This document shows, in pieces, positions 14,701-25,519 of a DNA stretch of 64,000 nt. How positions within the stretch are numbered: the stretch's first letter is position 1; each line of letters begins with the position of its first letter. The notes under the pieces were generated by a model. That model did not search any database and had not been told where the DNA came from. It was given only the letters and a program-made list of their open reading frames with translations. The translations under genes and the position numbers were made by a program. This stretch comes from Stereum hirsutum FP-91666 SS1 (Eukaryota; Basidiomycota; Agaricomycetes; Russulales; Stereaceae): positions 290,834 to 354,833 of the forward strand of contig NW_006763138.1 of assembly GCF_000264905.1 (NCBI RefSeq). Direction: 5' to 3'.

Positions 14701-14942
14701 GGGACTTCGATCAGGACAGTGTTGGGGGACAGAGGAGGAGGAGTTTCTACTTTGCGGAAGACAGTTTGAGAGGTAACTCTCAGCCCGCTGATCCGCAAAC
14801 GCAGGCGATGGCTTCTGGAATGGGTGGCGGAGAGATGGAGTATAGCTATAGGAACAGCCCGGAGCAGATGAGGGAGAGGCGGCCAGTCATGGCAGGCCAA
14901 ATTTCGGCACCTATCTTACAACAGAGCAGCATGAATTGGTGA
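11799..14942 (+). CDS. Mucin-like single-pass surface protein with Cys-loop repeats
   Basis: Large Ser/Thr/Ala-rich, presumably O-glycosylated plasma-membrane protein; role unknown. The layout resembles fungal sensor mucins (Msb2/Hkr1 type) but homology is not proven. Exons: 11799-12003, 12066-13464, 13523-14942, giving 1007 aa. Signal peptide: residues 1 to about 23. Residues 85 to about 690 are S/T/D/A-rich and contain seven CGLLGxGC-type units. A folded ectodomain (about 700-850) follows, with YTLISVLFDDGLSWSF and GYIPSDQVDTLAQLISAKSS. A TM helix (AIIGVVSALGGVTVLIICVL, near residue 880) ends in KRRRE, then a polar tail of about 105 aa. The first intron uses a weak donor (gtccgt), chosen because it alone keeps frame. 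Confidence 0.85.
12417..13405 (+). repeat. Seven CGLLGxGC Cys-loop repeats in the surface protein
   Basis: Paired cysteines bracket a short hydrophobic loop at 12417-12440, 12575-12598, 12692-12715, 12866-12889, 13022-13045, 13184-13213 and 13370-13405. The first four read CGLLGLGC and the fifth CGLLGIGC. The last two are longer (CGLLGGIAGC and CGLLDGVLDPSC). They are separated by 40-55 residues of Ser/Thr/Ala/Asp repeats, themselves built from degenerate SSTDAAS-like units. Confidence 0.93.
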
Positions 14943-16353
14943 AGAGCTGGTAAGTTTGTCGTCTATGTCCACAATGCTTGAGATGCTGACTATCTCATAG
15001 GTAGAATGGGTATCAGCCGCAGAGAGAACGACGTCGAGAAGTCCCGGGTTACCCCCATCACATGCCCGCCTCTTCTTCGCTTGATAGTCTCGGACCTATG
15101 ATACCATTTCCGCCTGCTTTCCTTTACACCGCACCGACCCTTGCTATATTTATACCGCTCACCATTATATTCTTTTCGTGTTGTCTGTCATACCTTTTAC
15201 CCCGCTTTTTTCTTTCTTTCCTTCTTTTTAACCCGTTTTTCGTCGTCTTACCTGTTGGGTTTTGTTCTTACTTGTTCTTCCTCTCCCCCCTTTTGTCGCT
15301 GTCCGGCCTACCTTGAATGCTTTCGTCGCATCGCTTGGTACGTGCAGCTCCCTTGTTCCTCGGATTTCGTCGGGTGTTATATGGCAGTTTTCCAGTTTCT
15401 CCCTCTCGTGACTTCGCATGGTGCCTACGAGCCTTACGAGCTTCGCATCCGTTCGTCGCTGGCGGCGGGACCTGCCAGCATTTTGTCGTTGTTCGGAGTC
15501 GGTCTGCAAACGCTCTCGTGTATTCCATGCGTAGGAGAGGTCTTTATATGCAAATTGAATGTCCGTCTATGTTCCCCTTTCGATCGGTCGATTTTTCACT
15601 AAGACTCACGAAGGACGGTGTTTGCATTTCTGGGTCCCTTTTCCAGCTTGCTTGCCGAACGGAACGACGAACGCTGCACTGCACTTGCAGAACTGGGTCT
15701 GTGGAAGGAAGGTATTACGGCCACTTGGGGTGGGCACTTACACAACACGGGGAACTTTTCATATTTTTTTTGTTTTGTTTTCAGTCGCTCTTTCATGGCA
15801 CATTTTGCGCCTCCGTCATTCAAAGCTTCATCTGTCGTGTTGTGTGTTCTCGTGTGGTGAGGGGCTGGCGTGGCGTCCTGGTTTCGTTTTCTTTCTTTTC
15901 TTTTCTTTATATCGTCCTGGAAGTTTTGCATTGGCATCGTTACTTTTACTTTTACGCTTCGATCCTTTTGATCCTCTTTACGCGCGCAATAGACGTCGCA
16001 CTTTACATGTCATGCCATGGGCAACGGACACCGGACAGGGCATCGGACATGTTTGGACGTGGTTACTGGATGATTGAAAAGCCTCGCGGTGCTTGTGACT
16101 CTCTTCTGCCAGGTCGCATATGTTCCTGTTTGTGGGTCGAACGTCTATTGTGCATTATACCCCTTTTTTGGTACTTACGTTTATTGTAATTTTGTTTGTG
16201 CAGTGATGATGCAGTGCGATGAAATGCGGGGGAGCCGTGTGAGGTATTCGTCTTAAGCTCGTAAGTCTTACATCGGCTGTGATGCGCCATACAGTTCCTG
16301 TGATGGTTTGAGAGACCTCGACAGGTCTACTTCACTGACTCAATACATCAGAA
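14943..16353. other. Long intergenic region with T-rich tracts
   Basis: This 1.4-kb gap separates convergent genes. A likely 3'-UTR intron (gtaagt at 14950 to catag at 15000) follows the surface-protein stop. The rest is T- and pyrimidine-rich. Open frames up to 290 codons exist on the plus strand (15317-16189), but their composition is Phe/Cys/Arg-rich with no domain, so I do not call a gene. Confidence 0.45.
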
Positions 16354-18007
16354 TCACCACTTCAAACCCCATTTCTTCCTTTCCGCTCTATCCCCCTCTT
16401 CCTCGCCCACCGCTCTCCACACTTCCTCTATCACCTCCTTCTCAGCCTTGCTCGTGAACAGAATAATAGTTCCAAATCGGGGTACCCGCGCAAAATGAAC
16501 CATATACGCTCGCACCCAGCTTTTCAGTTCGGGTTGAGCGGACAGATGAGTGCTCAGGAGAGCGCGGAGGACTGTGAGGATGGAGGAGAGGAGGGAGGGT
16601 TCCAGGGAAGTCTGGAAGAGGGTTGGGAGGGCGGGTGGGGGGATTTGCTGTGTGATATGATATGATGTGTGTGTTCAGATGACTTTACGGTTAGGTTGGA
16701 AGAGGTGATACGCACTGAGAGTAGTTTCCAGCGGTCTTCGGGGGTTGCTTCATGATGGCTGTCCCATTCCCTCGAGAAAGTGAAAAGGCTGATCCCGAGT
16801 TTCGCGTTTGGACCGTCATACTCGGCTGGCGCTGGCAAGTCTGTAATCGTGTTCGGAGGTCTGGGATCATCTGTGACTGTGGCCCCGCTGGCTATGTGTA
16901 CATCAGGCTTAGTTTCGGAAGGTTCGTCGCCTGTGAGATTCTCGCCGTGGTCTTTGGAGAGGGTATGAGAGCCAGAAGCGCGGAGTGCGCCGCCACCTGG
17001 ACGTGAAGCTTCGCGTGCCTGTTTGGCCTCCTTGAAGGTCGTTGGTGTGGGTTTCGACTTAGACTTCAACGCGGCTGATTTTGCATTTTGTTCTGAAGTA
17101 GGCAGAGCTTGAGGGGCAGAATTGGATGAGAGGGGACGGGTGGAGACTGGATTAAGAAGAGAAGGCGATTGAGGCGTCGGGGTTGACGTAGTTGTGGTAG
17201 AGGCAGACGTGGGCGAGGAAGGTTCGACGATCTCAATCGGTATCCGTCGACGCTTTGGGTGAGGGGCTCTGGTCTGTTGCGATTGGAGGGGAGGGAGGTC
17301 TATCTGGACGGGAATAAGTCATTCTGTGATCTGAGGTAGTCGACAGTGATCATACAGAGATGGGTTGGGCGCGAGGTCCGACTTTTCCTTTGTCTTTTTG
17401 GAGAGAGCTATTAATTTTCTGGAGTTCCGTGGTGATAGCTTGGTTTTTCGGTTCCAGAGATGCCGCTTCCTCGAGGTCTGATTGACGCGATCAGAGTGGG
17501 ACAGTAACGAAATGGACTACCAGAGTTATGCCGACCTTTGCGCGCATCTTCGGTGCGGTGCAGGGCCACACGAGCCTGTGATCGTCTGAACAATGCCTTG
17601 ACGTTTTTGCCGCCGCTGAGTTGGATGGCCCTCGAGCAGTCTCTTTCCGCGTCCTCGTGCCTATTCGAGTCGGTTCAATCTCGCATGACGGGTTCCGATG
17701 AGGCGAAACGAAAAGGATACGCACTCACTTGCCTAGCTTTAGGTAAGCGGCCGCACGGTTGAGAGGAAAAGTGGGATCATTTGGATCTGCGAGGATTGCA
17801 GAGGTGTAGTGACCGATGCTCGCCGCAAAGTCACCGGCTTTGAAGGCAGCATTGCCCTTGGGAATAAGGCTAAGCACGCCACACTGAACACATTGATGAT
17901 GAGGCAAAGACGCACTTTCTCTTTCGCCGAGAGAGCGGTTGCCTGGAGGAGAAATGAGCGCTGTGATGTTGCGTCAAGATTGCGGGAAGAATACGGACCT
18001 GTGACAT
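16354..18007 (-). CDS. RPAP3/Spaghetti-like TPR co-chaperone
   Basis: Probable Hsp90/R2TP-associated adaptor that assembles RNA polymerase II and other complexes in the cytoplasm. Minus-strand exons: 18007-17999 (9 nt), 17942-17916 (27 nt), 17883-17729, 17660-17536, 17477-17356, 17303-16716, 16647-16354, giving 439 aa. The N-terminal TPR block includes KGNAAFKAGDFAASIGHYTS, PLNRAAAYLKLGK, HEDAERDCSRAI and VKALFRRSQARVAL. A disordered S/T/P linker (about 170-315) follows. The C-terminal RPAP3_C-like domain starts at LFTFSREWDS and ends with KEVIEEVWRAVGEEE. It is shorter than human RPAP3, with one TPR cluster. The ATG is chosen because the two tiny first exons keep frame and give MSQATALSAKEK. 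It shares a promoter with DUG2. Confidence 0.86.
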
Positions 18008-18185
18008 GGGAAACAAGGAAACAAGATGAATTTGGCCGACTACGCTACAAGATGGGAGGAGGGAGAGAAGAAGCGGGGAACGCGGCGTTTGCCATGGACG
18101 CCATCCAGCTTCGGTGCGGCTTGCTGGACGCATTCCGAACCCTATATTATCTCAACGATGGTCATCCCCCAGCGTACGCGGCACC
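18008..18185. promoter_or_regulatory. Divergent promoter, RPAP3-like / DUG2
   Basis: Only 178 bp separate the two start codons, so promoter and leaders overlap. No TATA box is seen in either direction. Confidence 0.6.
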
Positions 18186-21100
18186 ATGCCTTCTCTCATC
18201 TCGCCCTCTCCGCTGACTTCCTCATACGAATCTCGTCCTGGCCCAGCTTCACTTAGCAGGAACATCCACGCAGATTCTCCTGTCCTTGTCCACTCGCTCC
18301 TCAGGCCACACTCTTCCACTCTAAGCTTGGCCGTCGATGGCAAGACAATATTCAGCGGTAATCAGGCTCAGGATATCTGCGTGCGTCTGTCTACTTTCGC
18401 AAGGGTTGCTGTCACTGAACATCGCTTCGCTGTCCTAGGTCTGGTGCGCTGAAACATTCACTTTGAAGAGTATACTCAGGGGCCATACGGGCAGTGTGCT
18501 GGCTCTCGAGTACGCACCCGACAGACAGTGGCTCTTTAGTTCTTCAGGTCCGTTGCTTTGTCGTATCGTTCTCGGAGGCTGCATCTTATTCGCCGTTCAC
18601 AGGTGACAGCACGATTCGAGTTCGTTTCCGTTCGTCCTCATTCCTCGAATCGCTCCTAACGCTTCAACACAGATATGGTGCACTCGTACTCTGCGTCCAC
18701 TTTATGTCCTCAATCCATACATGGAATCCGATGCCGGCGACATATTCTCACTTGCGTGGTCTCCGACCCACCAGACGATCTATTTCGGCTGCCAAAACAC
18801 CTCCCTGCAATGGTATACCTTCCCGCCTGCCACCACAGCGTCTTCCTCGCCACCCTTTCCTTCCGGTGTTTCATCTTCGTCTATCGACTCCACCTCCCTC
18901 CCCGGTTCCGGAAGATCCACCCCCACGTCTTCTAAGAAAGCTGCTCATAAATTCTTCGACTCGTATCCCCGCTTTCAAAGACGTCCAGCGGATACGCATG
19001 CATCGAACAACGTCGTTCCCGGATTCTCCCACCTGCATCTCCACGATGTCGACACAACAGGTCACATCAGGTTAGACCGGCCAGAGAGCCCGAAGGAGTT
19101 CCTCAACGTCGATCCTGGGAATATAATTCCTTCGGCCCACTACGGGTACGTGTACTGTATGGCCTTGCTCCCTTCTGGGAGAGAGGGATCGGACGATCCC
19201 CTGTCCAATAGCTCGTCGGTTCCAGTGCGCTTAGTGACCGGAGCTGGAGATGAGAGCGTGAAGGTTGGTCTCGACCTCCTTCAATGACTGTGGTTCATTT
19301 ACCAACTTCAAAATCTATATAGCTGTGGTCATGTACGGCGTCGGGGGGACTCGAGCTACTTCATACGCTTGAATGCGAACACGGCGCCGTGCTGTCCCTC
19401 TGTACGCGCGGGGATTTGATATACGCTGGCTGTCAAGACGGATATGTGAAGGTTTGGGATACGCAAACGAAAACGCTCGTGAGAACGATCATTGTCCAAG
19501 AGGTAAGTCATGGCAACATCGAATTTATGCTGAAGAACCCTCGACTCAGGCGGCCCGATGATTGTAGAACGTCGATATCCTTTCACTTGCCATGCTACAT
19601 TCCGACTTGTATACGTTCTCGGCAGATGGGCAGATCAAGGTCTGTCGTTTTACGCGCCACCGCCACACCGTTGTTCGAACACCATAACTTATTTTTCCCC
19701 TATAGCGTTACTCGGATACCTTTGACTGTACGGCCTCTTGGTCTGCTCACTCTGGCATCGTCCTCTCGTCCGTGATATTCCGACACAAAGCTTCCCAAGA
19801 ATGGAGACTTGTGTCCGGAGGTAATGATGATGCTATCCATGTACGCGCATATCCTTTGTATTCTAGCCCCGGCATTGACAAGTTAAGATTTCGCTGGCTC
19901 ATCATAGGTATGGAAAATCACGGCTCCCGAGGCCACCGGTGAAAACACTTCCACCCCCGTTTCACCTACGCAAATTGGGGATATACACAACGATTTGGAC
20001 GGAATAACAGGGGCAGAATCGCCCAACGGTACGTCAACCTGCCTACGTTACAGCCGTCATATTCACTATAATATTGGTAATAGATATCCTGGTTTACGCC
20101 CTCTCCAAGTTTGTATCCATCCCGAGCGTGAGCAGTGATCCAGCCCGCCGAGAAGATTGCAGACAAGCAGCGATTTGGTTGACGAAATGCCTGCACCAAC
20201 TCGGGGCAAGTGCGAAATCGGTGAGTGCACTTGATCCTGTACGGCTCCGGAATGACTAGCTGACCGGTCTGTTGCCCCGTTACAGTTATACACCAATGAC
20301 GTGCACAACCCTATTGTGTTTGCGAGGTTCGAAGGCGCACAGACAGAACGACGAAAACCAACGATATTGTTCTATGGGTATGCACTACCTTATCCTTCTC
20401 CCAGTGCTTCTGAGTTCATTGCCCTTTTGTGGATACCAGTCACTACGATGTCATCTCCGCCCCCTCCGAAAACTGGGAAACCCCTCCCTTCCATCTCACA
20501 GCCCGCAACGGCGTTCTATACGGTCGCGGTGTCGCCGACGACAAAGGGCCGGTACTCGCGGTGGCTTGCGCGGCGGCTGAGCTGCTGAAGAAGAGGCAGC
20601 TGGGCTGTGATTTGGTTATGATGATCGAAGGTGAGGAGGAGGCGGGGAGCGTTGGGTTCGAGGAAACAGTGAAGAAATACAAGGAGTTTGTTGGTGATGT
20701 GGATGCGATTCTGGTTAGGTTTGTTGTTGCCTATTTTCCTTCAGGAATTAAAGGTGCTCAACGGCGACGGTCGTGATTTTATAGTAACTCGACATGGCTG
20801 TCCTCTGATGTGCCGTGTATTACATACGGACTGCGAGGCGTCATCCATTGTAATGTGGAGGTGAGTAGCGTATGCTTATTGGAGGCATAACTTGTGAACC
20901 TTTACTAAATTTGTATGATAGATAACATCGGGTGGAAAGGATGCGCATTCGGGCATTGAAGGTGGCGTCGTAGCGGAACCTATGCAGGATATGTATGTTT
21001 CCTCAAAATTTCCTTTCTAATGCAATGTCCTCCAACTCACTCTCATTTTAGGATCCAGCTTCTGTCCACGCTCACCGACCGAAATCGTAGGGTTCTCATC

Positions 21101-22031
21101 CCCGGATTCTGTAAGCATTTTACTTCTTTGATGGCGATGTGGCAGAACTGACGGCTGTAATTTGCGTATCAGACGACCGAGTCCGGCCGCAGGACGACGA
21201 GGAGAAGATGCTGTTCACTCTTTTGGAATCCGTTACACAAAGCCCAGCATCATCGCTCGCCGCGAGATGGCGCGAACCCTCGTTGACGATCCATAACTTA
21301 GAGGGGTCTGGACCACGTAGTAAGCCCTTACTTCTTCCTCGTGAGAGGGCACGTATATAGGCTCATGCACATTAATCTAGACCCGACTGTCATTCCGGCC
21401 GAGGTAAAAGCACAGGTCTCATTGCGAATTGTGCCGGATCAGGACCTAGAAGTGGTCGCGCGTGCTTTGTGCAGATACCTTGAGGACTCCTTCGGAGAGA
21501 TAGAAAGCTCAAATAAACTCAGCGTATGCCCTACCTCCCGTCTTTACGCAAAGGACCTCTGTTCATCCTCGTGCTGTAGGTAACGGTGGACCATTCTGCG
21601 GACTGGTGGCTCGGGAATCTCGAGCATCCCTGGTTCAAAGCTCTGGAAGGCGCGATCACACAGGAATGGGGTGTCGAACCGCTGAGAATACGAGAAGGAG
21701 GGGTGAGCCGCCATCGTTTCGCATTCATCAGCGAATATTGATATGGCACAATGCGTTCCGTAGTCAATCCCGTCCGTGCCGTTTTTGGAGAAGGAGTTTG
21801 CCTGTCCTGCGCTACATCTTCCAATGGGACAGAGTGCGGTGCGTATTTATCCCTCGTTCCCGTCATCTGAGTGGTTTTCTTACCTATTTCTGGTTCTGCG
21901 GTATCGCGGTGGTCTAGGCTCAAGCACACCTTCCAAATGAACGGATGTCGCTGTCCAATTTGCACAAAGGAAAGTCTGTCGTTGAGAGGTTTTTGCTCTC
22001 CGTCGCTGCTAGTGAGGTGCCTCCTGTATAA
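18186..22031 (+). CDS. DUG2: DUG2-like protein: WD40 repeats plus M20 peptidase, glutathione degradation
   Basis: Cytosolic subunit of the Dug pathway: in yeast Dug2 pairs with the Dug3 glutamine amidotransferase to hydrolyse glutathione. Nineteen exons: 18186-18380, 18439-18547, 18603-18619 (17 nt), 18673-19263, 19323-19502, 19568-19639, 19706-19840, 19908-20028, 20084-20220, 20286-20377, 20440-20718, 20785-20860, 20922-20992, 21052-21110, 21173-21319, 21381-21523, 21580-21702, 21764-21838, 21918-22031, giving 911 aa. WD repeats fill about 15-460 (RGHTGSVLALEY, YAGCQDGYVKVWD, SGGNDDAIHVWK). The M20 metal site follows: FYGHYDVIS near 551, GVADDKGP, then MIEGEEEAGS; GGKDAHSGIEGG is also conserved. 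The domain order is diagnostic of DUG2. Metal-site residues are intact. Confidence 0.93.
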
Positions 22032-22608
22032 ACAGCGTTGAGCGTATTGATGGTTCAAATCTGAAGAATATTCTTGTATTGTTTTGTTATTGCTCTTACA
22101 TTTGCTCTGTATATATACGTGGAACTACATACTAAATAATCCCAGTAATGCGTCACCTGTACTACTGATCCCCGCATGCGATAGTGTTGTCTTGATTCTG
22201 CCGAAGGCCTGAAATGTTCGTCAGTAGACAAGCAAAGCGACGATCCGTGCTCAAACAGCGACCCGCTCAACATTGCATGATATACGTATGATCTTGCCAG
22301 TGCATACTCTCGAGAACTGACTCACTAGGTATTTCTTGCTATTCTACCCATGTCGGCCATTTAACTCCAAATGTGGCGAGCAGTGTGGCACGAACAAGTC
22401 CAACTTAGTCGGCGAATTCCGGCGCAGTCAAGCTAGGCCGCTTTCGCCCGTTTCTTACCCACTTCAACCGGTCAAGCAAGGATCGCCTCCTCGACCTTCG
22501 GGTCAGCCTTTAGCTTCACTAGCCACTCTATCGAATCCAATTAGCGTTCTGGTCCGTATTTCTCGACTTTGCTGATACAGCACACTTCGGCCGTCTTACC
22601 TCGGCCGA
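22032..22608. other. Intergenic region after DUG2
   Basis: AT-richer sequence between the DUG2 stop and the inverted-repeat element. No gene, tRNA or repeat was recognised. Confidence 0.4.
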
Positions 22609-22795
22609 CATCAGAACTCTTGGAAATCCCTGACAGGCCCTGAGAAGCCCTGAGCGGCCCTGACGATCCGTTCCGCAAAAGGCCGTGAGGTCTCGAAAGC
22701 GCGTCAGGGCCTGTCAGGGCTCTCAGGACGTCTCAGGGCGGTCAGGCTCGATTCTGGTCGACAGTGTGTGGCCCAAAAGTATGTATATTCACAAA
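22609..22795 (+). repeat. Left terminal inverted repeat
   Basis: Partner of 25340-25519. It contains four CCCTGA hexamers spaced 10-12 nt apart, then inverted copies. Similarity fades near tgtgtggc and an AT-rich stretch. Confidence 0.8.
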
Positions 22796-23065
22796 AAATG
22801 TATATACATGGGGACTCCGACAGACAACAATATAGGCTTTACGACTACGATCCACTACACTATTAAAGCTATGAGACGGCGGAAATAAAACATCGCTCAC
22901 GCTGTTGTGTCATCACCGTCGTTGGTTTAACTAACGGCCTCAAAGACGTCGGTCGTGGTCTCTGCAGCCCCTGCGTCTGCAGTTGCGCTTGTGCTTGTAC
23001 ATCCGCATCCGACGGCGGCGCCACCGATGCATGCCTCGGTGACCCCGACTCCTTAAAATTAATAT

Positions 23066-23490
23066 TCAGCGCGGGGGGACGAAGACGAACCGGGCGAGGG
23101 CGAGGGCGATTCGACGTTGTTCGATCTTGAAGAAGTCGCTGGCATCTGTGCATTCGAGGACGATGTGGACGCGACAGGTGAGGGGGGGGTCGAATATTGG
23201 CATTGACGACGAAGAAGAAGAAGAGAGAGGAGTAGAGAGGGTGAGGACATGGGAGAGCGTCCAGAGGGGGGTTTTGGGTGAGGAATGGCAGAGGACGAGG
23301 ATATAGTTTAGGTGGGTCGTTCGGTGGGGATTGGAGGTGTGGGTGTTAGCGCTGGCAATAGAGAGGGGATGCGAGATGTAGGATGCGAGGGTGGTTGAGG
23401 ATGCGGGGTTATGTGCGCTGTCTGCGAGGACGGTTATGCGCCTGCCGCCGTTGTCTGGGGAAGGAACATAGTCCAAGCGTACAGCGGCAG
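23066..23490 (-). pseudogene. Folylpolyglutamate/dihydrofolate synthase-like fragment
   Basis: Only the C-terminal ligase part is visible. RRITVLADSAHNPASSTTLA matches the conserved ADGAHNPASS region of fungal folate synthases. Further on, LNYILVLCHSSPKTPLWTL matches the usual spacing of the next conserved block. The ATP-binding N-terminal half is absent, and the reading frame upstream does not connect to a synthase. The tail after about 23240 is replaced by unrelated Ser-rich and Phe-rich sequence. I read it as a captured, dead copy inside the inverted-repeat element. The match is from memory of the family, not from a search. Confidence 0.6.
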
Positions 23491-23810
23491 AAGCGCCTTG
23501 ACGGGATGCTGGAAGTAGGGCCGGACGTGGTCGACGGCCTGCAGTCGTAGCTGACCGGTAGAGTTTGAGGCTCCAAAGGAGAACGACTCGTCGAGATCAG
23601 ACATCTGCTGGCATACCACTCCCGCAGACGCACAGACCACATGTCGACGACGTCGCCCCTGACCTTGCGCACCTCCTCCCTCACCGCGCTGATCAACTCC
23701 GCATACCGCTGCCTCCCGAGCGCGAATGGCTTCATCCTCCTCGCTATCCTTGCCTTCTCCCTCATGATCTCCTCCATCTTCCGATACGGGAAAATAAAGC
23801 CTCATTAGAT
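23490..23810 (-). pseudogene. Unidentified coding-like fragment inside the TIR element
   Basis: A minus-strand frame from 23777 reads like an alpha-helical protein (REKARIARRMKPFALGRQ, then YAELISAVREEVRKVRGD and VVDMW). A following frame contains MSDLDESFSFGAS after a possible gtctgt..cagcag intron. I do not recognise the family. It may be a second captured host fragment. Confidence 0.4.
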
Positions 23811-25339
23811 CATATAGAGGGAGGAAATCGCACCTGAGTGACCTGAACGGTCGACAACAGAGTCTCGTCCATCATAATTCACAACCTCGGTCCCAATCGC
23901 CCTTCTTGTCATCACGGCTCCCGCTTTCTTCACCCTTCAGGCATTCACTACCTGTTTTAAGGACTCTATAAAACGAAAGAATGTTAGTGGACAAAGAATA
24001 TCTCACTGTAGGAAGAGGATCTGCGTGTTGCAACCCTTGAGAGGCGTCAGTTTCGCAGTGTGTTGAAGTCGCTTCAAAGCATACCGTATTCTCCCTTCCA
24101 AAACATGATTACGGTGAGCGTAATGTAGTATAACGAGCTGAAGGTTACAAGCATAGTAAGAAGAAGAACGACAGCTCTCAGTAGCGGTGTGCATTGAGTG
24201 TAGCAAGAGGCCAGGAAAGAGAACAACGACGATAACGATGCTCAAGTCGAACGAAGGATAAACACGTATCAACAAAGCCAGTGTGACGAAGCCCGCCAGA
24301 CAGCGCCAGACTTCTTCGCTCTTTCGTCAATGATGACATCCAGTTCTCCCGAACTTGCCTGTTTCACATCACTTGTGGTAGACGAGCCTACATCTAAGTC
24401 TATGCTTTTCACTTCGCGTCATGATCACCGACATCTGCCCTCACGATTGTACTGCAAATTGAGTACCGCATCATCCGACCGTGCATTTGGACGTCAGGAG
24501 TTCGGATGTAGAGATGATAGAAAGTATGGAAAGCAAATCCAAGCAGATAGCTGAGTTTCTTCACCGTCGACTCCATCAAACTGAACGATCCCAACGCGTT
24601 CTCCACCGCCTCTGTCACCACCACTAGCCCCCCCTGATCCCATAGGCCTACGTTACCCCGGTTGCCCCTCATCGGGCTCTTTGTACCCCTTTCTCTCTCA
24701 TATAGCCTCGTCCTTGCGCTTTGCGGTAGGATAGTTGATACACCAGCAAGCCAGTTGGTTTAAGGAGCGACCATTGCAGTGAGAGGACGTCAGCGATGTG
24801 CAGCAGGGTAGTGATTTACACGGGAAAAGAGTCATGTACGAGTATCTCACTCATCTCCCCTGCACCCATCTCTTTTTCGTCCTCGACATCAACTCAATCT
24901 GGCATGGTATCGCTATAGCTGGAGGCTGTGCATACATTCCCTACCTTTACCACGATATCCCGCACCCTCTCGTACACAGAGCACCGACAATTCCTCATTA
25001 ATCATTAGTACCCCGTACCATCACTATATACTACGTCCACCCTCCTTCTACTCCTCCGGTTCTCTGTTCCTTTCCACCCATTGAAACTGTTACCGTTCAC
25101 GCACAAATTTGCACATAGCGTCGCTCCCTTCTCGATTCATCCTAACCCCTTGCCCAGTTACCCTGACCCGACCTTCACCTTCACCACCTCCCTCCATGCC
25201 ATTCCCCCACCACACGCACACACCATCTAAATCTGCCACAAATAGCTCTAGTTCCGTGTTATACTAGTATCATATGTCATATAGAGTAGCAATAGGCACT
25301 GTTTGCCGCTGTATCCAGAGACCTCTGTAATTTACGAAT

Positions 25340-25519
25340 ATGTTTATGAATTTACATTTTATTTCTGGTGCCACACAACGACCCAGAATCACCCTGACCG
25401 TCCTGAGAGCCCTGACAGGCCCTGACGCGCTCTGAGACTTCGCGGGCTCTCTCAAACTTCCGCGTCAGGGTCTGTCAGGGCCGGTCAGGGCCGGTCAGGG
25501 ATTTCCAAGAGTTCTGATG
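25340..25519 (-). repeat. Right terminal inverted repeat
   Basis: Reverse-complement match of 22609-22795 with small gaps. It holds ggccctgaccggccctgac-type arrays and a shared gcgtcagggcctgtcaggg block. Confidence 0.8.

Larger units (their letters stand above)
22609..25519. mobile_element. 2.9-kb terminal-inverted-repeat element carrying gene fragments
   Basis: The two ends match in inverted orientation over about 180 bp: left about 22609-22795, right about 25340-25519. The outermost 24 nt are identical on comparison, beginning catcagaactcttgg. Each end is built from CCCTGA hexamers in direct array, then the inverted form TCAGGG (for example gcgtcagggcctgtcaggg), so each end can also fold on itself. 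Flanks share only 'ga', too short to call a target duplication. No transposase was recognised inside; the minus strand carries a folate-synthase-like fragment. It looks like a non-autonomous DNA element that captured host sequence. The superfamily is unassigned. Confidence 0.78.

Noticed and set aside
22620..22760. CRISPR-like array from the repeated CCCTGA units
   Set aside because: Units are hexamers 10-12 nt apart with inverted partners, at both ends of a eukaryotic element; not repeat-spacer structure.
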